64,000 bases of DNA from Elmis aenea (Eukaryota > Arthropoda > Insecta > Coleoptera > Elmidae), in contig OX393576.1 of assembly GCA_947652605.1 (NCBI GenBank), forward strand, positions 55,280,966-55,344,965, given 5' to 3'. This document shows, in pieces, positions 34,519 through 45,250 of this stretch (position 1 is its first letter; each line of letters starts with the position of its first letter). The translations under genes and the position numbers were made by a program. The notes below the pieces were generated by a model. The model was not told the DNA's origin and made no database searches. It was given only the letters and a program-made list of their open reading frames with translations.

Positions 34519-37358
34519 ACTGTAGATCTTTTGACTCTAAAATTAATTATTATTGGAAAAATTTACAAAGTAAATCTATCGGAATGCGTCTCTAACAAAA
34601 AACATTCTTGTAGATACTTTATTTCTCCCTGTTATAAGAACTAAGAAGCCAATAGGCAACATTTCCGGCGGTTGTTTAAGAGTGTGGAAGTAAAACGTGC
34701 ATTTAATTTACGTGACGTGTGACGTTGAATCGTGAAAATAGTGATTTAAATGAGGCCAATCCTGCTTTGGACCCATAAAACCTAATATATTTTCCAAAAA
34801 ATATAGAGGGTGCTCCATTTAAAATCTCGAAGTTTGAGTCCGTTTCCGGTTGAACCGGAAGTCGTATTGCAAAAAAATAAACTCGAAATGTAGGTGTATA
34901 TGTTAAAAAAGTTAGTAATTACATTCACTTTAATTAGCTATATTTTATGTAATATATTAATGAAGGTATATTTTAAACAAATTTAACTAAAAACTTGAAA
35001 TATTTGAGTGATTAATTTATGTAATATGAACAAAAAATTACCTATTTTTATTTAAACTCTTTTGTGTTAACTAAAAACTATTTTCTTTGTATTATATACT
35101 TAGTCAATAACACCTGCGAAAAATTTTATTAATGCAGTGTTAAGCAATTGGAACAAAGCATTCTAAAAATGTAAACAATACTCATAAAAAACGTGTTTTA
35201 AAGAAATGTTCACGCACCTAAGTAAGAGTTTATAGACCTTGGCTATAGTATTCAATACAATTATTTGATTGATTTATCGATAAAGTTGAGAAACAAAAAA
35301 AATTGTAGCAATACCGAATGATTTGATTTGTTTAAGGCGCTTGCATAAAAAGTTGTGACCACTTTCATCTTTCGCTACATGGCCCACCAAAGTAGGGCAA
35401 TTAATCTTATTTTTATTTTGTAAATTAACATGGTTTTCCTATTCATACCAGGTATATTACGAGTAGAACATTAATTTAACACTCAACAAAGTTTTAATGT
35501 ATGTTTATGTACATATACTATTAAAAATCTCCCTACTCTTTTTCACTTCCTTGTTTAGAATCTGAACCACTTTCTCGTTATGATTTTATGTATATCTTGA
35601 TACGTTTTAAAACTGTCTGATAAATTTTGTATTAGCTTGCAGCTACCGGCTACCTTAATTAACTGTTATATAAACGAAATTGTTGAACCTTAAAAGGCTA
35701 TTCATAGTATAATTAACTTCATTTATCAAGTACAAATATAATTTAAAATAGGGCAATACCGCTTGCAATTCTGTCGAATCGAAAATGGTATTCGGGGCGA
35801 ATATTCTTTTGTTTGACAGTTTCACAATTTGCAATTTAGCAAAACGAATTGAAGTAACCTTGTTTTTCTTTCACTATTTTGAAATTGATCATAACTGCCA
35901 AGCTGTGGTGAACAATTTCTCAGACCAAAAAAACAATGAATTTGGAGTATTAAAATGACGTGATTTTAGACGAAAACGATCATGCATTATCTATTATATT
36001 TTTTGCACGCATATCCTATTGAGGGTCTGAGAAAGAATATCTTTAATTATAGTGCTGTATGTACCTATATTATGTGTTGCAAGAAATTTCTCAATGAATA
36101 CAAGTGAAGTTATTTAAACATGCATAAATCGAATGCAAAAATTAGCGAGGGCATACCTTGTGGGACACTTCTTAACTCACAGTTTTTCATCGGTATTTCG
36201 TTTAAATTGCGGTTAAAAATGTTTATGAAAAATGAACAAAGATTGAATAGTGTTTGCACTCTTTTGGTACAATTGCAGAAACATGTTTTAATCTTATAAG
36301 CTACAGTTACAGTCACTTCTTAATTTACTTTTTAATATTAGAGTCTATTAGTAAATTTGAAATTGACCTTCTTATAATATGTTACATTTCTTTTAAAAAT
36401 AAGACCAGTTGTTGCAATGTTTAAAAAGTAATTAACTACGTGGTTACTAGCAGCATTGTTCAACCCTGTATGGGGTTTGTATTGACAAATACTTCACGGC
36501 CACTGAGTAACTTGCACACAATGCACAAAGTATGCCTTGATTAATTTGAAAACTAGTTGCGAACATTTTTTATAAGCAGGTGCACACGCAAACACTTAAT
36601 TCGAAAGAATTACATAACTATAATACGCATGCAAATGAAAGTAAGTTCGATATCTTAAGGCACATTAGCAATTACTTTTTGAAATTGTTTTTTTTTTAAA
36701 TACATATTTTATTTACGAGTTTGACTGATATGCTAATCGGCGCCCGGTCATTACCAAATAAAATATAAGGAAAGTTATTATCACGTAATGATTTTTTATG
36801 ATTGCATTTCTTATAACTAATCTATCTCTGTATCTAATAATTATAGTTAGTCGAAATAAATAATATTTAGTGCACGTTGATTTACGAAACGAGACAATTT
36901 TGCGAAATTTTATTATTACTTTAATATCTGTTGGCCCTAATTTGAGAAAATTGGTGTAAAACGGTCTACAAATTACGGGTTCGGTACAGGGCTAGACGGT
37001 TGTTTTTCGCAGCATGAAATGAAAGACTCAGAATGGGCTCTTCCTTTTTTGGGAGCTTCGATTGGACCATTTATTATGTAAGTTGTAAGTGGTGTAAGTC
37101 AATTTTTGGAAAAAATCAAACGACAATAAATTACATTTAATATAGGGTGAACTTTTATTTACACTTTAAAATATTTATATGCTTTGACAACCGAAATTCG
37201 TTAGTATAAAAATGGTTCAAGTTTATTTCCCGTAGTCTCACTTAGGTATCCTAATCTCACTGGGTAAGGTATAGAGTGTAACCGTGTCTTTTTACAATTT
37301 AAATTCCTTAAGCAGAACGAAAATCTAAGAGTTTATAAACACACTCGTAAGTATAATG
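34519..37358. other. AT-rich intergenic DNA, one repeat scrap
   Basis: At about 34800-34865 GGGTGCTCCATTTAAAATCT and GTTTCCGGTTGAACCGGAAG belong to the 46245 family. Beyond this I see no gene or structured element. Confidence 0.4.
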
Positions 37359-37360
37359 TA

Positions 37361-38292
37361 CCGGTAAACCGGGGCTACTTGAACACCCCGGGGTAACTTG
37401 GACACCTAGCTTATTGTTTATTATTTTACTTGTTTACATTTTACTTTGTTTTTTCTTTTCGGTTTTGGCATGTTCTTACCGTTTGTGACAGGTAATTTTT
37501 GAATAAAAATAGTGCGCAATTACGAAAGAACTCCCGGTTCCAAACCTTATCGTAATTTTAAAGTCGAGGATCTGGAAAATGCCATACAATCCGTTCAAGC
37601 TGGAATGTCAAAAAAACTGGCAACAAAAACCTATAAAGTGCCTCGGTCAACATTAGCTAGGAAGGTTTTTGAAAAGAATTTGGGGTCAGTTGGTCATCCA
37701 AGAGTTTTTTCGAGCGAAGAGGAGGCCACCATAGCGGAGACACTTGGCGTTGTCGCCAATTGGGGTTTCCCCCTAGGCTGGATGTAAGGACTGTTATTTC
37801 AAAATATTTTGAAAAACAGGGAAAAACAGTTAGTAATTTCAGACAACATCCCTGGAGAGGATTTCCTTAATTCGTTTATCCAAAGAAACAACCTGTCCAT
37901 ACGTCTTGCTCCTAACATCAAGAGATCCAGAGCTTCCGTTGACCGTATAGACATTTTAAATTTTTTCAACAACATTAATGAAGCTTTAAGAGATGTGGAT
38001 AATTTTAACATATATAACTACGATGAAACTAATATTACCGACGATATATTGTTGGTTTTATTAAATTTTTCGAGTGTGACCAAGTAGCACCAACCCCGGG
38101 GCTACTTGGTCACCACATTTTTAATTTTTTTTTTTCAAAAACTGTATTCAAATTAGAGCCTCTGGATAATTTAGGTGTTGTATGTTGCTATTGTCGGTAA
38201 AATCAAATTTATTTGAAATCAAAATATCGATTAGTTTCAGAATTACCTTTAAAAAAGTGATAAAATGGTGTCCAAGTAGCCCCCGATTACGG
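37361..38292 (+). mobile_element. pogo-like DNA transposon, internally deleted
   Basis: TIRs CCGGTAAACCGGGGCTACTT and (complement) CCGTAATCGGGGGCTACTTG, flanked by TA. The transposase starts about 37512 with a psq-type helix-turn-helix (VRNYERTPGSKPYRNFKVED to KVPRSTLARKV). It continues through EEEATIAETLGVVANWGFPL, a CENP-B-type second HTH (FIQRNNLSIRLAPNIKRSRA), and the first DDE aspartate in NIYNYDETNITDD. The rest of the catalytic domain is gone and the right TIR follows. Compensating frameshifts lie near 37776 and 37842. Inactive. Confidence 0.85.
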
Positions 38293-40468
38293 TACTTTGC
38301 GAAAAGTAAATACATATTGGGATTAAACAATAGTATTTTGTTTCTTGTTCTTAGTTATAAATAAAACCAGCCTAAAACATAGTGTAATTCAAGTGAAATA
38401 AATGGAGATAATTATAATTTAATGATATTTAAGTACAGTTCAATGACACTATAAAAATGGTTTAAGTTCATTTATAGCCCAAAAATAATCATTTTTGATT
38501 AGTAGATTCTTACAAAAAGTATTTGCTTAATAAATTTACAGCCTAAGTACTTAAACCCAAAAAGTGCAGCCAATGTACAGAATGGCCAGTCACAATATAT
38601 TACTTTCTGATTGTTAATTAATATATTTCAGTACTTTTTATCCAATTATTTTTCAATGATGCGATGAATTGCGTATGCGGTGAATTGCTTTTCAGTGTAT
38701 CTTCCGGATACCAATTTACATACGATACGAGTATATTAAAATTTATAGAAATGTGGACAAACTTACTAGACTTCATCAGTAATTTTAAGTCAACTGAAAA
38801 GCAAACCTACGGTCCTTTAGACATCTTAATGTAAAGGTAATGGATTTACATTACTTTCATAATAAATGCTCCGTATTATACTGATTTAGTTGAATTATTT
38901 TTCATCACCCAAACAACGTCTTCAAATTTTTGTCTAAAATAAGACTTTCCTTACGACTGATACTGGAATGTTTGTAACCAAAAAAATTTATTGACGCTAT
39001 AAAAGTTCGTTTATCATACTTTGTTCTTTGTTTAATATTTCTATTTAATCAAAGTCTTTTAAATTATTTGTGTTGTACGAATTAACGCGTGCAGATTTAT
39101 TTGTTTGGTTTAATTTTGTATATCTAATGTCTTATTTTAGACGAGATTTAATCATTCGTTTGGTTACAAGTACAATAAATATTGTTGTAAATTCTTTCAC
39201 ATTCTTAAGAAATTTTATCTTTAGCACTTTAGAAAATGTTAGTTATTGTGTGTGTGTCGCACGTTTCTTTGTAATGTGAACTGCGTTTATTTTATCTGTG
39301 AAAATTTAAATTTGAGGCAAATAACATCGTTAGATGTGACATATAATTTTATTTATATGTTTTGTCTTGTAGCTTTTGCTTCGCGTAAAGTGGCAATCCC
39401 CGTTTTTATAGAATTATTGTCTTACATTATGTGGTTCTTACAATAAGTGTGTTGATTAAAGTGTTTTTTTTCGTTGTCGTAAAACAGCAATTGGTGTTTT
39501 TCAACATCTACTGTAAATTTTATATCTGAGTAAATGTTATTTTTCACAACTCAGAAATGTATTTAGTTTGTTTAAACTACGTGGTCATATGACGAAGTAT
39601 CATCAACATATCTAAGCCAACATTTTGGTTTATACCAGGGGTTCCAACCTTTTTTAATCATCTACCCCTTACATGAAAAAAAACATCAACCTCCCTTTTT
39701 TAAGTCTTTAACACAAAAATTTTAACTTCTTTAATGCCTAATTATCCAACGAAAAAAAACAGGATTCTTAAAGAGGACATTGTCCCTTTTATCTTAGCAC
39801 TCCAAAAAAAAATTTAAGATATTTACAGTAAGTGTTGGGATTTTTTATTCGGTGGTGTATTAGTTCCAATAAAGCTTTCTTTGGTTGATTAAAATAGGCA
39901 AAATATTCCAATAATAATTTATTGGACAAAATACTATTACACACAAAGAAAAAGTAAGTGATAGTAAAGTATGGTATACAAAAATAAAATAATGTAATAT
40001 TTTTATTAATAACAAGATGGTTGGGCTTGTTGTTTAGATATATTTGAAATATTTAGTTCAAAACTACTTAATATATTCGCAAATCTCCGCGTTCTGATAT
40101 AGTTAATCTGTTTCTACGTTTTCTTAATAAATTGTTCTGGTTGATAAAACTGAATTTCACTAAATAAGAACTCGTAAGGGCTAACAATAGGGCTCTAATA
40201 TATGTTTTAATCCTGGGCCTTTTAACGTACCTACCTATATTTTTTAAATTTCAAAATTTTGCATATCCATTTGTTAAAAAAAAACTTTTAACACGAGACC
40301 TTATTTAAATTCAATTAGTTCTTTTTGTAAAGAAATGTACTACTTGATGCTTGCTGGCTGCACAAAGGCACTTATCGAGACTCTAAACAGTACGATGTTT
40401 TAAAATAAAAAAAATTATTTAAGAAAAGTTAATGAAATATCGTTATATTATACCAAACAAAGTTCTTT
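38293..40468. other. AT-rich intergenic DNA with one hAT-like terminus
   Basis: At 39636 CAGGGGTTCCAACCTTTTTT resembles a Charlie-type hAT end, but no partner was found. Short frames in 39070-39446 have no recognisable domain. Confidence 0.35.
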
Positions 40469-40469
40469 A

Positions 40470-41792
40470 GAGTAAACCCGGGCAAAAGTCCGCACTTAAC
40501 GTTCTCAACTCCCTAAGTAAGTAAGTTTTATGTTTAACTGGTCAACATTTTTTTTATGAACACATTAGACACTTCTCATTGCATCATAAAATGGGTTGCC
40601 ACCAAAAGTAACGAATTCAAATAAAAATATTTTTTTTATGGTTTGATGTAGATTGGTACTTTTGCCCCACCCTATGGGGCAAAAGTCCAAATTGATGGGG
40701 CAAAAGTCCGTTCGCGCATTAGTCTAATTAATATGTTTATATCTTTGACACATTAATATACGGTGTGTTATTTTATAAAATGAAAGTTAATTATCTTCAA
40801 AAATACAAAATAAAAGTTCAGTCCTGTAACAAAATTTAAAAAAATATCACATTTAAAAGAACACAAAAAATATTTGACGAATTCAACAAAAATCACAGGC
40901 GAACTCGCCGGTTTCAAAATTTGAGCAACTTTCGTGCCACTAGTTGTGGCATTTACTGCACAATCTAGTCCTCGACTGGTGGATCTTCATATATTTCTTA
41001 ACAACCTGGGCAAATATTTTCGTTTTCCCCTTCTCTGACATGGCTGTTCGTTAAATTATCGTAGAATCTTTCTATTTGGACTTTATTGAAACCTATAATC
41101 CTTCCGACGCTTGTCTTTTTGGGCGTTTAAAAGAAAATTTGTGTCGAGATAAAAAAAACTTTTGGTCCAGTCGTTTCCCGTCATTTGTGACTCCTTATTA
41201 AAATCGTTTACGATGTTATTTTGCGAAGCAAAGTCAAAAGCCAACCGCCGAATATTTTTCTAGTAATTCCGTAGAACCTTACGTCCATCTATCTATCTAC
41301 AGTGATCAGCCAAACTTGCTTCGTGATCAGACGTAAATGTGGCTTTGAATCTTTCCAAATTAAATAGACGGGACAAAAGCCCGTGTGCGGCCTTTTACCC
41401 CAGTCAAGACTGCGGCTTTTTGCCCCCATGCGTGCTAATTACGATAGAAGCAATATGACGGCATCTTTAGTTTAAGTTAGGACACGTTTGGCGACATGAT
41501 TGTGTAGCTAAAATGAGGGTGTTTATATGAAAAAAGTTGCATGCCGGTTGTGAGACTTTTAAATATCACTGCCTAATAAAAGATCATCGAAAACTATAAC
41601 AAGCCAAGCATTTTCACACTTAGCTCATTTAAGCAGCGGTTTAACTGCCGATCAAGCTAGAACTATATGTGTCCACCACAGATACTGTATCTCCAACTAC
41701 CTATAATAAAACCTTTTCTCTCTTAACTCTCCAGTCCTTGCTATCCCTAATAGGACTTTTACCCCGGTGCGGACTTTTGCCCGGGTTTACTC
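40470..41792 (-). mobile_element. Second pogo-like transposon, core deleted
   Basis: TIRs start GAGTAAACCCGGGCAAAAGT and are identical for about 26 nt, flanked by TA (40468-69 and 41793-94). The minus strand at 41130-41260 reads RRLAFDFASQNNI, then NDFNKESQMTGNDW, the CENP-B-type HTH of pogo transposases. After a frameshift, GFNKVQIERFYDNL follows. Without the DDE core it runs into a Cys-rich C-terminal end at 40890-41060 (ENENICPGC, EIYEDPPVED, WHESC). Copies of GGGGCAAAAGTCC recur near the ends (40670, 40700, 41370). Confidence 0.78.
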
Positions 41793-42229
41793 TAATGGCA
41801 CTCCAGTTGACCACTTATAGTTTATCCATTACCAAAAGCCCCTTAAATATTCATCGACCTCTCTCAAGTTTTCATTTACGCCTGGTTTATACTGATATTT
41901 TGCAGTGTCATACTTTTTCACTTTTTACCCACTAATAAAAATCCTTAAAATAAATACGAATTTTCATTTACGTTTGCCGATGCCGGATGCATGTTAAAAA
42001 TATCAATCAAAGAAAAAATTAAACATATTTTTGTATTTAGTGTTAAGAAAGATTTGAATTAATTCATTTCTCTATAAGGTAGTTTGGTAATCAGAGTGAA
42101 TAGATTAAGTAATACGTATTTGCTTCAGATGTGCAACCTCCCATAACAAAATAGATTAAATAATGTACGGTTGGGATATATTAATTAGAGTGAAACAAAA
42201 CAAAATGATAAAGTGTACGTTCTGTTTTC

Positions 42230-42473
42230 AGAGGGCAAAGGTATTCCAGACGTTTTTATTGGGATCTTCAGTGTCAAGTACATCTATGCAGATAATCACT
42301 GGAGCAGTCGAATCATGCGGTCAGTATGCAGGAATGCAAGTAAACACAGTTTCACCGAGCATTCTTGGTAGAGACGAAATTAACCACCGAAATGTAGTGC
42401 AGGAAGTGTTAAGAAACCGCATTCTAGAGGAAGTTAAATAAAAGGGACGAAAAAATGTTGAATTCGTTGCAGG
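42230..42473 (+). other. Unexplained exon-like open stretch
   Basis: A frame of 92 codons spans 42163-42441. Within it TTCTGTTTTCAG precedes AGGGCAAAG (acceptor-like), and GTTGCAG is followed by GTAATATATC (donor-like) at about 42473. The peptide (TFLLGSSVSSTSMQIITGAV, QEVLRNRILEEVK) matches no family I know. It is less AT-rich than its surroundings. It could be an exon of an unknown gene, a degenerate transposon, or chance. Confidence 0.2.
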
Positions 42474-42777
42474 TAATATATCTGCGATAGTAATGTGTGA
42501 GATAATTTTATTTTGTGTTGTTTACTTTTAGATTGCAAAGAACATTGTCTGAACTTGCCCGGGTAACAACTACGTGCATTCGCGTGCATTTACCGTTAAG
42601 AAAATAGGACATCAATCCACTGGGTTAAACGCTTGAGGATGTTATAGCTCTACAAAAGTTCACAGTAAAAATTCAGTAACCCTCGCTCCACAATTAAGCC
42701 AAAGGTGGTGCTCGACAACGATCTTTTTTTGCGGCAGTTATCAAAAATGTTGTTCCACAAAATAGAAAAATAATAAA

Positions 42778-43365
42778 CAGGGTGTCCCAGTAATAACTTC
42801 TCGACTTTGTGTTTTCTAAAAAGAATTAAGTTTTCTATAAGACGGTGTAAAAAAATATAGGGTGTTGTATTTAAAAAAAAAATTAGTTATCGATGTTTAA
42901 AATTTCACAAGTTTGACCAAGCGTAAAAAACGCCCTGTATAATATTTTTTAAATGTAGGTGGTGCAAAGTGTTACATAATCTATTCTCAATCTTATCTCC
43001 AAGCGAATTTCTTCAGACTTCTCAAAGTCTTTAAATGTTGAAAATTTTTGAAAGTACTGTATTTTCATGAAAATGCAATTTTCACGAAAACGGTTGATTT
43101 TACACCCATATAACCTTATAAATTTTTTGAAGTAAATTTAAAGAGGAATTCAAAAATGTAAAAATATACAGGGTGTTCCATTAGAAAAAGTATAACTTTG
43201 ATATGCCACTCTTTTTTGGAGCACCCTGTATGTTTGAAAATATTTTTAAAATGTAGCCCTTATTGACTTACCTACATAATCTAACAGCGACAAAAGTTTA
43301 AAAATATATACTGTTTGGCCATAAAACTCCGTGGCGTCCGTCGTGACTCACCCTGTATAATTCAA
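42778..43365. repeat. TACAGGGTG-family element (copy at 42.8 kb)
   Basis: Starts ACAGGGTGTCCCAGTAAT and ends TCACCCTGTATA. The interior aligns from end to end with the right half of the 1571-2769 element: TTATCGATGTTTAAA, GTAAAAAACGCCCTGTATAA, CACGAAAACGGTTGA, ATACAGGGTGTTCCATTA. It lacks the inverted second arm. No coding capacity. Confidence 0.75.
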
Positions 43366-44749
43366 GAATCTTTCGCGAAAAACTTTTTTATTAAAACAGC
43401 AAACAATATATCAATCAAAGTAATCGTTAGCAATAATTAAAAAAAAAAGATAATTGAAAAAGTCGTTAAGATGTTTGATAAACTTTTATGGAGATACGTA
43501 ATGTAGAAATGATAAACTGAAGTGTAAATTAACTACAAATAGAAAAAATGTATTGGAGTCAATTTTTAAAGTTTTATTTTATAATTTTTTCATATTTTTA
43601 ATTGCTACCCTGTACTTTCAAGTATCTCATGTAAAAGCTTTTAAAATATTTTATCATATGATATGCAGGTCATTTATATTTAGCAACAGTTTTTTTTTTT
43701 TAAGAAGAAAATATTAGACTAGTTAAAATAGGGGAAAAAATGTAATATACTGTAGCAAAAATTGATTAAAAGTTTATCATAAAGTGTTGAAGGTAATAAA
43801 TAAAAGCATGATCTAAACAAAATAAATATACTAATAATACCAAAAGTAATAACTGAAAATTTTGTTCGTTAAATTTTCATTTTGTTTCATACTTATTTCT
43901 ATTATGTTTTTGGTTGCTTATTGTTTGTAAATGATTTTGATTATTATTAGTTTTTTTAAAATTGCTTATTTATTGGACCACTTTTCGTCTTTTCATACTT
44001 TTTTCACAGGTTGTGCTCTATCTAATGTTGTTATACATCATAAAAAAGCTTCTCGCAAAAGGAAATCAAATTAATGCCACTGCCTTTCCACGGCCCTTTT
44101 ATGAAGTTACTGCAATACTAGTAAATTTTCAAATATTGATAAATAGCATAAATACTCATATTAGATTACAATACTTAATTGTTATGGTTTAAACATTAAA
44201 CTATGAAATTTGAACCTTTAATCTAAAGTTTTAAATTTCATATCTATGTGCCATTTAATTCGATCGATTATAAATATTTTGCCTAATGTAAGAGAAAACT
44301 GCATAAAATATTATTAGCAACATTTTATATTGTGCTTGTATCAAGTGCTGTTGAAAAACTTCAGAATATTGCTACCAATACCAATCGAGATTTAATGTAC
44401 GTAACTTTTTGCTAAATCAACAAAAGGCATACTTGTATGAAGCGAGATATTTGTAGTACGCCAAATTAATTGGTACCCACTGTACATCACCACCTACGAA
44501 AATTGTTATACACCAATAACAGTTCCTATAACCATTATAATAGGATACATTATTTAGCTAAGTAAACCAGTACTTTATGTTTGTAACTAAACTGCAAAAT
44601 AAATAAAAACTGACTGTGCATAACGTGTTTTTAATCTGGCCAAAAAGCAAATCAAAATCCTTAAAACAAATAGGAAATTGAATCGTATTCACCACTAATA
44701 ATGGCAAATATCTGAGCTAAAGTTTTTAACAACGCATTAGTTCGGCTAT
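43366..44749. other. AT-rich intergenic DNA, nothing recognised
   Basis: No gene, no terminal repeats and no simple repeat of note. Confidence 0.4.
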
Positions 44750-44915
44750 TCACCGTTAGGTGCGCATAAAAATTGAATTGCGCAATACCTATATATAAAA
44801 AACCAACAACCTCTAGAGGTTGTTGGTTTTTTATCAATAGATATTGCACAATTTTAAAATTTATGCTTAAAAGTGCATGGTAACGCCATCTATTAGTGGA
44901 TAGCCGATATAAATG
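44750..44915. repeat. Hairpin with perfect 36-bp palindrome at centre
   Basis: 44797-44832 is a perfect palindrome; the left half reads AAAAAACCAACAACCTCT. Flanks continue as an imperfect inverted repeat: AATTGCGCAATACCTA against TAGATATTGCACAATT, and TCGGCTATTCACC against GGATAGCCGA. The whole can fold into a hairpin of about 80-nt arms. It is probably a small MITE; a small-RNA precursor is an alternative. Confidence 0.75.
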
Positions 44916-45227
44916 TTGGAAAACATTTGAATTCAATTACTAATACTCGTTTTTTTTTGTCTTTTGAGTGGTAGGTTCTTTTCTATTACATTACTTGGGC
45001 ATAAAAGGAAATAAAGTTACACAAATTTTCCTAAAATTTTATTTAGAATTAATACACTTAAAAAGTATAAAAAATGTAACTTATTAAAAGTCCTAGAGGT
45101 GATGCAAGACAAAAGCCCCCTTTTACTTTGTTGGGACTTGCACAGCAACAAATAATATAATTAACTCATTCAAAACTAGTAAAAGCGACACCTAGATACA
45201 TATTTGACTGCATACATATTAAAGATG

Positions 45228-45233
45228 TTTATT
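45228..45233 (-). terminator. Candidate polyadenylation signal of ING3
   Basis: AATAAA on the minus strand, 17 nt after the ING3 stop codon. This would give a very short 3' UTR. Such hexamers are common in AT-rich DNA, so a later site may be used instead. Confidence 0.3.
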
Positions 45234-45250
45234 TTTGTACCCTAACGCTT

